A stretch of 64,000 nt of DNA from Muscardinus avellanarius (lineage: Eukaryota > Chordata > Mammalia > Rodentia > Gliridae): positions 137,888,227 through 137,952,226 of the forward strand of contig OY726561.1 of assembly GCA_963383645.1 (NCBI GenBank). The letters are read 5' to 3'. Shown one piece after another: positions 42,110 through 52,790 of the stretch. Every line of letters begins with the position of its first letter. Position 1 is the first letter of the stretch. A model generated the notes under the pieces. The model searched no databases and was not told the origin of the DNA. It saw only the letters and a list, made by a program, of their open reading frames with translations. The position numbers and the translations under genes were made by a program.

Positions 42110-42577
42110 GCCGGGCATGGCAGTGCAAACCTGTAAACCCAGTACTTTGGAGCCAGAGGTAGGAGAATCACAGGTTGCAGGCCGGCTTCTGTGGCTTAAT
42201 GAGATCCTCAGAAACTTTTTTAGTGAGATCCTGTTTCAAAATTTATATATATATATATATATATATTGCCGGGCGTGGTGGCGCACGCTTGTAATCCCTG
42301 CGCTTGGGAGGCAGAGACAGGAGGATCGCGCAGGTTTGAAGCCGGCTGTGCTGGCTTAAGAGACCCTGTTTCCAAATAAAATATAAAATAGGTCTGGGAG
42401 TGTAGCCCAGAGGTAGAAGGGCTTCCAGGAACCCCAGTACCACCAAAACAACAACAACAAAAACAACAACAACAACAACAAATATGTAAAGGGCTGGGAG
42501 TGTAGCTTGGTGGTAGAACACCCCTGAGTTCAATCCCCAGAACCAAAATAAATAAATAAATAAATAAATAAATAAAA
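42110..42577 (+). mobile_element. Older B1-dID SINE split by a younger copy, sense
   Basis: The older B1 half (42110-42244) and its ID half (42491-42577, ending in (AAAT)n) are separated by a complete derived-subfamily SINE (42268-42444) with its (AAC)n tail. The insertion point is the (TA)n/A-rich linker. Confidence 0.93.
42268..42481 (+). mobile_element. B1-dID SINE, derived subfamily, nested, sense
   Basis: GCCGGGCGTGGTGGCGCACGC to AGGAACCCCAGTACCACC plus (CAA)n to 42481. Intact and young. Confidence 0.95.
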
Positions 42578-43897
42578 TTATAATAAAAATAATTAAAAGA
42601 TCCTAAATGTTAAGTGAATTATAAAATTCTTGTTATCTGATATAAAGTTGCAAGGCCCATATTCCTCCCAACATCTTAACTTTAAAGAGTCCAAGTGTAG
42701 CTAGGAGAGAATAAAGTTATTAATAGACTCTTCTTCATTTTGCTACCATAATATAAACTTTATTCCCAGAGGAAACTGTGGCTACTGAAGGAAGCTCTTC
42801 TCCACTCCTTATCTTGCGCCAGCTCCTTCTGTCCTTTGAGAGTGTGACTTAGGCATTCTTGTTTGCTTTTAACAGATATGGAGGCTAAGCATATCCAAGC
42901 TGTATCTGTATACTCAAGGCTACACGGCAACTGAGACAGAGGTGGGAAATAGTGCTGGGCGTCCAAGGAGTACAGGTCTCCCAACTACAAACCCAGTGTG
43001 TGTCCCGCTGCTTTGATTTAAAGCATCTTGGTAAATACTCAGAAACACTCTTTACACCTCCCTTTGGTTCATCCAGGCTGACATATTTGGTAGGACGTTA
43101 TATTAGAAGGAAAATGCCTATGAAAATGATTATGTTCCTAAGACACCAGAGAAGAGAACAGAGGGCTATGGGCTGTGTTTACCAGGCTTCCATGTGCAAC
43201 CTGTCTGGGGAGAGCAGAGCATACTTGATCAGGGTATCAGATGAGCAGGTCAGTTAGGAGAGGGCCTAGTGGATCTTCCAGAATCAACCATGTTAGGGGA
43301 CAGGGTCAGTAGATGAGTCTGAGATACTAGAGATACCTGGAAAGACCAGCCAACTCTTCTTGCTCCAATTATCTTTAGTCAAGATAATTTTGGAAGATTG
43401 GCTCCTGTGAAGAGTTCAGAAAAATCTAAAGCCAGGAAAATGTGACTATTATAAATATTGAGTCAACTTTCAAGAACACTTAGAACAAAACCAGTCCATT
43501 CTCTCAGATATAGCCATCTTGCCCTCCTGCTCCTTGGTGGAGGCAGATTGAGGTATTTCCGGCAATGCTGACTACCAGCAGCTGGCTGGGTGAGCAGGAT
43601 GGCCAACAAGGACAGCTGCAGTTCCTGGCAGAGAACATTCTCTGATACCCTATTTTTCTGGGAAGATAGAATGACACAGAAACAAAGACTCAGAAAATAT
43701 CAGAGTTGAGAGAACCAACAGGATATTAAGATTTGGGGGCTTGTATGTTAACGTTGGGGTCAAACTTCATCTTGATTTCACACCCAAAGGGCAAACCCAA
43801 GAACCAGCTCATGGTTAGATTGTAAGTCGTCCTTTGTTCCCCACCTCTTTGGAGTGGCTTTGATTTAATACTGGCATTGCTAATCCTCATTTAATAA
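42578..43897. other. About 1.3 kb without a recognised feature
   Basis: Unique-looking. A 101-codon frame (42952-43257) shows no domain. Confidence 0.4.
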
Positions 43898-44122
43898 TGG
43901 AACCAAATGTGGTGGTGCACTCCTCTAATTCTAGTACTTAGGAGGCTGAGACAGGAAGATCACAGGTTCCAGGACAGCCTCAGCAATTTAGCAAGACTCT
44001 CAGCAACCTAGTGAGACCCTGTTTCAAAACAAAACAAAAAGGGCCAGTGTTGTAGCTTGGAGTTAGAATGCACACAAATCATCGTCGTCGTCATCATCAT
44101 CATCATCACCATCACCATCATC
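43898..44122 (+). mobile_element. B1-dID SINE with (ATC)n tail, sense
   Basis: ACCAAATGTGGTGGTGCACTCC to GGAGTTAGAATGCACAC, where the ID half is cut short and runs into (TCG)n/(ATC)n at 44079-44122. Confidence 0.88.
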
Positions 44123-44816
44123 TCCATATCTCATTTATTCACTTACTCCTGTTCTCTCTTCTCTCTCTCTGTACTTAAGGAGTTCCAGTCCAGTCCAGTC
44201 CTCAGGTTCCACTGAGAGCTTTCTCTACTGAGGGAGCTCACTGCTGTAGGCACTTCTTTTTATTTTCATTTCAGAGGCAGTTACATCCTTCATATTTCAT
44301 TCACTGATGGGAGATGACTATGAAGTCAAGATGTAACTCGAGAGCTCATAATTGGCAATGCTTTGTTTTGTGTTTTTCATTTTCTGCCATGGAACCACCT
44401 CTGCAATATCCATTGTCTCTGTAGGAGAAGGATTTTCTTTCATAGTTAAACGCATTCAACAATATAAGGTCAGTGTTGCAAAGCCTACTCAAAGGAGAAT
44501 TAAAAGGAATCAGGAGCAACTGGGGTCTCAGGACAAGGATTTAGATAATAAAGCATCTTTTGAAGGCTAAGGTAGGATAAGAATGAGGGATGTAAGATCT
44601 CAGAGGATATGGAAAGTCTTACTATTATTTTTTTTCACCAAATACCCCAAGAAATTGGAAGAGCTAATTCAAGGATCATTAAAAGAAGGCATGGTTACAT
44701 GAGAAAGGCAGTAAGCAATATGAGATTTGTAATGAGAGGTATTGGAACTGAAATACTGTTTGTGGCAAGGAAATATATTTACTCACGGATAACAGCTGCA
44801 TTCAAATGTATTGGAA
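44123..44816. other. No recognised feature
   Basis: Unique-looking, with CAGTCCAGTCCAGTCC near 44187. Confidence 0.4.
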
Positions 44817-45032
44817 GGCTGGGTGTGGTGGCATATATCTTTAATCCCAGTTCTTGAGAGGCAGTGACAGGAGAATCACAGGTTCGGGGACAGCCTTATC
44901 AATATAGTGAGACTCTCAGTAACCTAGCCGGACTCTGTTCCCACATAAAGAATTAAAAAAGGGCCGGGGGTGTAACTCAGAGGTAGAATGCACCTGGTTT
45001 CAATCTCCCACTTACACAAACAAAAACACAGT
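44817..45032 (+). mobile_element. B1-dID SINE, sense
   Basis: GGCTGGGTGTGGTGGCATATATC to CCTGGTTTCAATCTCCCAC with a CA/A tail. Confidence 0.9.
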
Positions 45033-45539
45033 TTTTTGGGGAGAAGAAGGGTGTTTGAGTTGAATCGTTAACTTCATATGTCTGATCCCATTGGAAACTG
45101 TTATAATCTTCCAGGCAATTTCTTTGGGGTCACTTTGAGATACTGAAATATTGATTGATCATTATAGTCATGAATTTCATTGTTCTTGCTGTTAATGGGG
45201 TTACTATTTTGTAAACATACTTCATGGACTTATTCTAAGATGTCAAAAAATTCAGGCATTTATTTTTAAGTAAGGGCCTCTTAGATGTCATAATCCCTTA
45301 ATTTCATAGTGGAAACAACTTTTCATTCCTTGTATATTTGCACAGCATCTTGGTTTTGCAAGATAATCTTGGGTCACAGTTTCTTGAACTGAGAAGTTTT
45401 GTAGACATTGGTCACTGATTTTTGCTTTTAAATTTTCTATGGAGATTATAAATCCAGCCTCTACATTTTCACCTTCATGCTTGCTCCCCCCCCCCCATTA
45501 AATAACTGAAGAATGGGTTTTTAAACTCAGAGTTCAGTA
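45033..45539. other. No recognised feature
   Basis: AT-rich, with an 11-C run at 45486-45496. Confidence 0.4.
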
Positions 45540-45760
45540 ACTTAACTATGATTTCAATAATTCTCTCATCATTATTGACTCTTCCTGGAACATCCTGTAT
45601 CCTTTCAGTGTGCAGATTATTTTTCTTTGTTTCAGGGAAAATCTCTTCTATCATAACAGTTCATACATTTTCTGTTCCATTTATTGAATTTTCTGTCTCT
45701 ATAATAATAATATGTCTTGTGTTAGACCACAGGTATTTTTTGCATCGATTATCCTTTTTC
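45540..45760 (-). mobile_element. L1M/HAL1 ORF1-like fragment, antisense
   Basis: On the minus strand GAAGAGATTTTCCCTGAAAC, ATAATCTGCACACTGAAAGG and CAGGAAGAGTCAATAATG resemble the ORF1 core of old L1/HAL1. Weak. Confidence 0.45.
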
Positions 45761-45764
45761 CGTA

Positions 45765-45880
45765 TTTTTAATGGTGCATTGTAATCACACATCGTGATGA
45801 AGTTTGGGGTGCTAGAGGCATGTATGCTCACAGCCCTCACTGAGCCTCCCCCAGCTCCTCCCCACCTCCCCATGCTCCTT
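45765..45880 (-). mobile_element. L1 3' end, antisense
   Basis: TTTTTAATGGTGCATTGTAATCAC, GAAGTTTGGGGTGCTAGAGGC and CCTCCCCCAGCTCCTCCCC form the reversed L1 3' terminus. Confidence 0.7.
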
Positions 45881-46307
45881 TTTCTTATTGTTTTAAGCCC
45901 TTGGTATCTGTTTCCTCCCTGGTCACCATGATTAAATTCCCCTCATGTATTCGTAATTGTTTTCAGCTGTGTCTATTATCCTCCATGATCCATGATGGGA
46001 TGTTTTGGGGTTTTGGTTCTTTGAAATCTCAATTTTTATCTCCTCCTGTTGTTTTTTATCTTTGGTTTGTGGTCTTGTTGTTTTCACTGTCTATAGATGC
46101 CTAAGGAAAGTACTGCATGATGTACTTTCAGAAGATTTTCTTACAGACTTGAAGAGTTTGGAGCATCTCTGTCCTCTACCTGATGTGGACAGCTGTATAC
46201 AGAGTTCCTGCTTATTCTGATAATCTTCCTCTTCTGAGTTATGTTGTATTGTGAGCTCTACTCTCTCCCCCCTTTTTTCCTGTGGCAGGTGCCACCACAC
46301 CCTCCTG
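45881..46307. other. No recognised feature
   Basis: Possibly old L1, but I cannot place it. Confidence 0.35.
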
Positions 46308-46554
46308 AGCCCTACTCATTTTATTTAATTAATTAATTTATTTATTTTGGTGGTACTGGGGTTTCCGGAAGCCCTTCTACCTCTGGGCTACACACCCAGA
46401 CCTATTTTTTTTTACATTTTTATTTTGGAAACAGGGTCTCCTAAGCCAGCGTGCGGGGCTGGCTTCGAACCTGCGCAATCCTCCTGTCTCTACCTCCCAA
46501 GCGCAGGGATTACAAGCGTGCGCCACCACGCCCACCCCAGCCCTACCCATTTTA
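46308..46554 (-). mobile_element. B1-dID SINE, derived subfamily, with TSD, antisense
   Basis: The body is about 46346-46532 with an AT-rich tail on the left. AGCCCTACTCATTTTA (46308-46323) and AGCCCTACCCATTTTA (46539-46554) are target duplications with one difference. Confidence 0.93.
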
Positions 46555-46560
46555 AAAAAA

Positions 46561-46784
46561 CAGACTGGAGCCAGGCGTGGTGGTACACCCTTGTAATCCC
46601 CGTGCTTGAGAGGCAGAGACAGGAGGATTGAGTGGGTTTGAAGCCAGCCGCACTGGCTTAAGAGACCCTGTTTCCAAATAAAAAAAATATAAAAAAGGTC
46701 TGGGAGTGTAGCCTGGAAGGTAGAAGGGTTCCATCCCCAGTACCACAAACAAAACAAAATGAAACCAAACCAAACCAGACTGGA
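46561..46784 (+). mobile_element. B1-dID SINE, derived subfamily, with 9-bp TSD, sense
   Basis: The body is 46570-46775, from GCCAGGCGTGGTGGTACACC. CAGACTGGA flanks it at 46561-46569 and 46776-46784. Confidence 0.9.
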
Positions 46785-47210
46785 GGGCTGAGTGTGGTGG
46801 TACATGTCTGTAATCTCAATACTTGGGAGGCTGAGACAGGAGGATCACAGGTTAAAGGTCAGCCTCATCAATTTAGAGCCCCTCAGCAACATAGCAAGAC
46901 CCTGTTTAAAAAAAAAAAAAAAGACCTGGGCATGGTAGCCACACTGTAATCTCAGCATCTGGGAGGCTGAGACAGGAGGATCGTGGTTCGTGGACAGCCT
47001 CAGCTACTCAGTGAGGCCCTCTGCAACTCAGTGAGACCCTGTTTCAAAATAAAGAATAAAAAACTGGACTGGGGGTGTAGCTCAAAGGTAGAATACCCCT
47101 GGGTTCTATCCCCAGACTACAAAATAAAATAAAATAAAAATTAACAAAGGAATAGAGCTGGGGTTGCAGCTTAGAGGTAGAATACCCTTGAGTTTACTCT
47201 TCGGTATCAC
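46785..47210 (+). mobile_element. Older B1-dID SINE split by another copy, sense
   Basis: The B1 half (46785-46922, with a 14-A linker) and the ID half (47155-47210, ATAGAGCTGGGGTTGCAGCTTAG) are separated by a complete SINE at 46924-47145. Confidence 0.88.
46924..47145 (+). mobile_element. B1-dID SINE, older subfamily, nested, sense
   Basis: GACCTGGGCATGGTAGCCACAC to GGTTCTATCCCCAGACTAC plus (AAAAT)n. Confidence 0.9.
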
Positions 47211-47215
47211 AAAAG

Positions 47216-47599
47216 CAAATAAACAATCCTACAACCAGTTTGGGCACCTGGGAGAGATTCTGTAGAGTTCTGCATGGGTTGTAGGTGGCCACTGGAGAGC
47301 CTGGGGACTTTGCTTTCTTCTGAGGCTTTTCAAATATCATGTATTGGTACTCACTGTCCTGGGTTGTGGCCGGCTTCTATTCTTGCAGAGGGGATGGAGG
47401 ACTTGGTGGAGAGAGGTGGAATGGGGACAGAGGGTCTTGAGGAAGAAAGTAGTCAGACAATGCGATGGCCATACATAAGGTGTCACTCACTAGATATATG
47501 AGAGGGGTCAGGGTGGGGACTTGGAGGAAATGCATCCGGTGATGTGCGCATATCACTTTGAATCTGTCTAATGTATCATTACAATGCACCTGTCAACGT
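47216..47599. other. No recognised feature
   Basis: Unique-looking. Confidence 0.4.
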
Positions 47600-47735
47600 G
47601 AAAAGGCAAAGAAGCCTTGAGCTCTACTGACATCCTGATTTCACGCCCTCAGCCTCCAGAACTAAGATACTAATGTTTATTGTTTAAACCACCTGACCTG
47701 TAGTGCTTTATCATAGTATCTCTAGCAGTTTTCCT
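47600..47735 (+). mobile_element. MaLR-like LTR 3' end, sense
   Basis: CCCTCAGCCTCCAGAACTAAG, TTTATTGTTTAAACCACCTGACC and GCTTTATCATAGTATCTCTAGCAG parallel the end of MLT1-type LTRs ('cctccagaactgtgag ... tttataagccaccc ... attttgttatagcagc'). Confidence 0.6.
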
Positions 47736-47963
47736 CTCATGCCGACTTCTGTGTTCTTCCCTGCTTCCCCCTCTCTTCACCGGACCAAGCTGCTCTGAGA
47801 TTCATTCCAGCGGAATGTCTCTTTCTTCCTCTGGTTAGGTGGTGATATCACTGAGAGTGAAGTGGGAAGTTGGGGGAGAATTCTAATATTGAAGGGTCTG
47901 GTTGGTCATGCCTGAAATGGGAGATCATTTCATTTAATTTACACAAAGTATTGGTTTAAATTT

Positions 47964-48300
47964 TGTCGCACTTTGAATACAGACTGTCTCCCGGCAAAGC
48001 TCGTGTATGAGAGATAAAAAGTGTTCAGAGACAAAATCGTTGAGTCGGGGCTCTTATCTCATCAGCGGATAAGTCAGTAAATGATCTCCAGTGAGTCTTT
48101 GCCGCATGAGTATTTGAGGAGTCGCCTGGTTCTTCCATCCTCCGTGTCACCACCTTGGCTTTAGGCCCCCGCATCTTCCACTTAGATCACCATCTTTGCT
48201 TCTTTCTCTCTTAGACCGCCATCCCTGTCTTCAGTCTTGATCCCCTTCCATCATTTCTCCATCCAGCGGCTGGAGGGAGCTTTTTCAAATGGAAATGGCA
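47964..48300 (+). mobile_element. MaLR-like LTR, 5' part, sense
   Basis: TGTCGCACTTTGAATACAGACTG, TCTCCCGGCAAAGCTCGTG, TCGTTGAGTCGGGGCTCTTATC and GGTTCTTCCATCCTCC. Same type as the LTRs at 1338 and 29121. Confidence 0.6.
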
Positions 48301-48342
48301 TCATGGACATTTTCAGGGACTCCTTGAGACCCTCCATCCTCC

Positions 48343-48519
48343 TTTTGGTCTAAGGAATCGAATCCAGGGGCATTCCACCTCGAAGCTACACCCCCAGACA
48401 TTTTTTTTTTTTTTGAAACAGGATCTTGCTAAGTTGCTGAGGCCATCATCATACCTGCAACCCTCCTGTCTCAGCCTCCCAAGTACTGGGATTACAGGCA
48501 TGTGCCGCCAAACCTGGAA
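48343..48519 (-). mobile_element. B1-dID SINE, antisense
   Basis: GGTCTAAGGAATCGAATCCAGG to CATGTGCCGCCAAACCTGG. Confidence 0.88.
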
Positions 48520-48682
48520 ATATCCTCTCTCGGTGATCTCTTTAGACTTTCCATGGTCTGCCTTCTCCTGGCGTCTTCAGCACCTTCTCTTTGAACTTAT
48601 GTCATTGACTCAACCAATCTTTCTTTTCCTATCAACCCCACCACAACCCTCCTCCTGCCCCTCTTCCATCTGTCTTCCTGAT

Positions 48683-48790
48683 CACTTGTGTTATTGATAT
48701 ATCATAATTATAGGTAATAGTGGAATTCATTGTTAGATATTTGCACATACACATACCATAATTTTCCTGACCACTTTTACTTCTGGATGT
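48683..48790 (-). mobile_element. Older L1 3' end, antisense
   Basis: TTATTGATATATCATAATTATAGG, TAATAGTGGAATTCATTG and TATTTGCACATACACATACC match the reversed 3' terminus of another L1 subfamily. Confidence 0.55.
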
Positions 48791-48834
48791 TTATGCACAC
48801 AATCCCTCTTCTGCCTTTTCCTTCTACCCGATTC

Positions 48835-49010
48835 CCATTTTCCTGGCTAATTTATACTGACGCTTCAGGTCTGAACCTAATAATCTCTTTAAAACATTTT
48901 TCCCTAGCCCAGGTTAACTCTTCAGCATTATGCTTCCACAGCACCCTGAGAATTTTTAAAATCATGATCTCACAATACTTTATTAGAGTTATCTGTTTTA
49001 AGTGTGACAT
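48835..49010 (+). mobile_element. L2 fragment, sense
   Basis: TGGCTAATTTATACTGACGCTTCAGGTCTGAACC and CTTCCACAGCACCCTGAGAATTTT have the L2 3'UTR layout ('actcatccttcaggtctcagcttaaa ... cacagcaccctg'). Confidence 0.6.
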
Positions 49011-49310
49011 CTATTAGAAAACGTCATTTTTTGCCTTCATTTCTCTGATGACACGTAACAGGTTCTTGGGGTATAGTTGTTGAATGAATAAACACAAATC
49101 AGCAAACACTTTTTATTCTGTGCTTTTGTATACCTGGAGAAAGTATTCAGGAAGAAGTGCATCTCAGATGAGTCAACTCACTACATGTGGCAATTTGAAA
49201 AGGAGGTTATGGAATGTACTGTCTGATACTGGTCCCTGTATTTTTAATGAATGTGAAATTCTTAGCAAGTAAAGATAGGGCTTGAAGTCCAGTTGGTTTG
49301 ATGTCTATAA

Positions 49311-49434
49311 ACAGCAGGGTCTCACTAGGTTGCTGAAGGTCTAGCTAAGTTGCTGGGCCTGTCCTCAAACCTGTAACCCTCTTGTCTCAGCCTCCCAAGT
49401 TCTGGGATTACTGGTGTGTGTCACCACACCTAGC
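49311..49434 (-). mobile_element. B1 half SINE, antisense
   Basis: GCAGGGTCTCACTAGGTTGC to GTGTGTCACCACACCTAGC. No ID half. Confidence 0.85.
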
Positions 49435-49843
49435 TTTAATTTAAACAATCTTATATGTATATATTTAGTTATATAAAAATATAAATGTGCAGATAGCAAT
49501 GACCATAAGGTTTGGAAATATTGTTTCAGAGTATAATTTATCTAATATAGTAAACAAAATATTTTATGTATTATTACAGTATTGCTTTCTTGATAAGCTA
49601 TGGCAACTTTTTAATAAATAAGTGAGAATTATAAAAAGAAATACATTATGGTATATTGAATCACTTTACACAAATTTGGTCTGAATCTCTCTTAAATGGC
49701 CTGATCATATCTTCCTTTATTGCACTCGCCCAGATTGACTTGACAGGATAATTATAAAGCTGGCTAATACTGACAGTCAAGGAGATGAACAGTAAAATAT
49801 CTCAGATGATAAAACCAGATGGTGTTTTTTTTTTGTCAGTATA
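49435..49843. other. No recognised feature
   Basis: AT-rich unique-looking sequence. Confidence 0.4.
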
Positions 49844-49848
49844 GAAAG

Positions 49849-50241
49849 TGTTGTAGTTTAGCTATGTGTTCCCAATATGTCCCTATGTTAAAGGCTTGAA
49901 TACCAGGTTGGTGTTGTGGGCAGATGGTAGAGCCTTTGGGCCATGGGGCCTAGTTGTGTGTGGCGGGGGGTTCTTGGGCCATTGTGAACACTTTTTCACA
50001 AGGGACAGCAGGACTCTCTGTCCCCCTTTGATCTTGGAGCCTGATATAAGCACTTTTGCTCAGCAACGTGGTCCTGCTATATTGTGCTACCTCAATGAAG
50101 GCCCAGAGCAAATGTCTACCCCACCACCCTCCTCTGAGCTTGGGCTGAAAACTCCAAACCATGAACCAAGGTGGCCATTTTCTCTTTATATGTCAGCTAC
50201 CTCAGGTGTTTTGTTATAGTAACGGTAAGCTCACTAACACA
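49849..50241 (+). mobile_element. MaLR solo LTR with perfect 5-bp TSD
   Basis: A 393-bp block starts TGTTGTAGTTTAGCTATG and ends AAGCTCACTAACACA. GAAAG flanks it exactly at 49844-49848 and 50242-50246, as expected for ERVL/MaLR elements. The inner order (TTAAAGGCTTGAATACCAGG, GTAGAGCCTTTGGG, GGGCTGAAAACTCC, TTTTGTTATAGTAACGG) fits a MaLR LTR. No internal region remains. Confidence 0.88.
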
Positions 50242-50246
50242 GAAAG

Positions 50247-51059
50247 AATCTGTTTCCAGTTTGGGCTTATATGAAGAATACTCTGTCCTCAAAGATCGAA
50301 ATATTAACTACTCTTCCACTGATGCCTAGTAGGTGAAATACAGAGGCTTCCTGTAAGAGGAAGACATAAATGGAAAACTAGACAAAAAGAGAGAAGCCAT
50401 TCCCAAGGCAATGAGCCCCCACCAGGTGCATTTAGTAGATCCTTTAGTACTTTAGTAGCTAGAAGAACTGCTCACTAGAAATTTTACCTTTTCCTTCATT
50501 ATAAACTTTATTTTTGTGTGATTTTTTCACCAAGATGCTAAGAGAATTTTCTGCTGGTCATATTAAAGCAGCTAGGCTATAAGGGATGTCCCATCACAGA
50601 ATAGTATTGACAAGAAGTTCATCTGAGTCTGTACGATCTGAGAAAATAGCTTATCCAGACCAGACCAGACCACAGCCAGGAAAATTCACATGGTCATGCC
50701 TAGCTAGTGACTTTTATAATTGTTAGGAAGGAAGCAATGGGACCTGAACTTGAATTTATGGGAAATGATGCGATGGCAAAGACAGAGTCATTATTAGCTG
50801 CAGCTAGCACTCCTGAGTCTCTTCTTAGTGGTACCCCAGTTTGTATTTAATAAGCCACAACTGTCCCACACAACCCACTTCTCTGGGGAGTGGAAGGTTT
50901 AATCCATTAGAATATTGCTTTATCCTGACGCTGGTACTGGATTTTCAATGGGCATGTGACCTGGGAAATTCCATCAGAGCAAACCCAAGAGAAAATTCTC
51001 TTCTCTGTATACTGAGCATTAAAAATAATTCTTTTGGGACTACAGCACACAGGAAGAAT
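50247..51059. other. No recognised feature
   Basis: About 800 bp, unique-looking. Confidence 0.4.
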
Positions 51060-51324
51060 AAAATATGATTCATCTGTCCCTTATACTTATTGAGAGGCTA
51101 CTATGTACTGGGATCCTTTCTAGTCTTAAGTGTAGGATGGGAAATGAAATAGATAAAGGACACAGATAAGCCAGCAAATGCAATAGAAGGTGGAAAATGC
51201 TATGATAAAGTAAGTTTAGGCTACTTGTAGGGGACGTAACAAGAGAATATTACCTTGTTGGGGAGAATCAAGGGAGATTTTCAGCAGGAGAGCATTTCCT
51301 CGAAGACAATAAATTTGCCAAAAA

Positions 51325-51370
<46 letters not shown>

Positions 51371-51650
51371 GACACACATGTAAAGAGGATTCCCAATGGA
51401 GCAAACATGGTGTGGAAGGCTTGGAGATAGAAGTTGGCGTGCTGAAAGGATGTCCTCTAACACATAAGTGTTGGGGAGCAGGAGGGAGCAGCATGCGAGA
51501 CCAAGCAGAAGTAGGAAGAGGTGGAGCCCGCGTGGCCGCACAGGCCAGGGTGAGGAGTTCAGACTCTCCTCCGAACAAAGAAGGTCGGAGGGATTCCGGA
51601 GAGAAATGATGTTCTCATGCACCCTACCCTTGATCAAAAATGGTGATATG
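51060..51650. mobile_element. Second copy of the unnamed ancient mammalian repeat
   Basis: TTATTGAGAGGCTACTATGTACTGGG, GATAAAGGACACAGATAAGCC, ATGCTATGATAAAGTAAG and, after a (TG)n at 51327-51368, GCTTGGAGATAGAAG match the order of the element at 22365. It has a microsatellite expanded inside. Confidence 0.5.
51327..51368. repeat. (TG)n microsatellite
   Basis: About 20 GT units. Confidence 0.97.
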
Positions 51651-52204
51651 AACTAGACAAATTCAAGACCAGGAAAGGAAGCTATCAAAAATACAGCAGT
51701 CGAAGGAACAGGGCTGTCAGGGATCCACTCAACTGTTATTAAACAGGTTTTGACAGACAGGCAAAGACAGAAAATGAGCACAGGAAGTAAGAGGGAAAGG
51801 GTTTGGAGGGAAGTGTGGGCGAACCAGACAGAGCCTCCAGGGAGGAAGGGGAAGAGTGTGGAGGGGAGCTCCCAGCCACAGTGACCTTGCTTTTATGGGA
51901 ACAGCAGATTGTCATAAACAAGCCAGTGGTCCTCATGAGCCAATCACACCAAGATGAATACATCTGACTTAGATTGTGTTGTTGAGATTTAAAACAGTTT
52001 TTCTCTCTCCCAGCTCTTTCTCTTCATTAACTAAATTATCCTTTCCAATACAAGTGCATACACATTACAAACGACCCAGAACACAGCTAGGGAAGAAACG
52101 TTAGTTTTCTCATCTTTAAATAGCTGTTTGTGTCTGTGTTTCTCTTTGTGTCTATTCTCTGGGCAGTGGCTGTAGTGGAAGGGGTAGAGACCTTACATTT
52201 ATAT
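51651..52204. other. No recognised feature
   Basis: Unique-looking, purine-rich in the left half. Confidence 0.4.
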
Positions 52205-52310
52205 GGTCCTTGAACTGAATGTGGGTTGTCCCAGTTTAGTAGCTATATGGCCGTAGGGAATTTATTTAATATCCTCATGTCTCGATTTTCTCTCATCTTA
52301 AAAAGAAATG
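52205..52310 (+). mobile_element. MIR fragment, sense
   Basis: TAGTAGCTATATGGCCGTAGGGAATTTATTTAATATCCTCATGTCTCGATTTTCTC follows the MIR core ('tagctgtgtgaccttgggcaagttacttaacctctctgtgcctcagtttcctc'). Confidence 0.7.
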
Positions 52311-52320
52311 TCCATCTTGT

Positions 52321-52790
52321 GCTGATTAGCTATTGCTGTGTAACAAACCACCTTCAAAACTCAATGGCTGAACACAAGAAACAGGTATCAGCTCATACTT
52401 CTGCCCAACCTCAGGTGCCGTGGGCGTGGCTCGCCAGGTGTTTGTGGCCAGTGGGGGCTGGCTGGGACTGGTTTGCTGATCTTACCTGGTCAAACTCTCA
52501 GTTCTGGGCTTCAGTGTCAGTGGTTCATCTCTGGTCCATAGCTCACTCATCCTCTGATGAGATAGCATGGGCTTGTCCTCATGGTAACTGAATGGAAGCA
52601 TCTCTTAGAGCTCAGAACTTGTAGAACACAGCTGCATTCTGTCCACCAGACCAAAGCCAGTCACAAGGACAAACCAGTTCCAGGAGTACGGAAAAACAGA
52701 GCTCCCTGTTTGATGGGAGGAGCTGCGGAGGCACATTGCAAAGGAGATGGGTATGGGGATAGAGGGCAGACTAGTGGTGATGTTTAGAAC
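52321..52790 (+). mobile_element. Ancient LTR-type repeat
   Basis: GATTAGCTATTGCTGTGTAACAAACCACC, TCAATGGCTGAACACAAG, CATCCTCTGATGAGATAGCATGGGC, AAAGCCAGTCACAAGG, TGGGAGGAGCTGCGGAGGCACATTGCAAAGG and GGTATGGGGATAG are the order of a common mammalian repeat ('tgctgcgtaacaaaccacccc ... gggaggagctgcaaagtcacattgcaaagggg'). I cannot name the family with certainty. Confidence 0.7.

Noticed and set aside
46377..46805. 142-codon minus-strand frame
   Set aside because: Encoded entirely by antisense SINE sequence. Similar SINE frames occur at 9560, 40528, 42220 and 54085.
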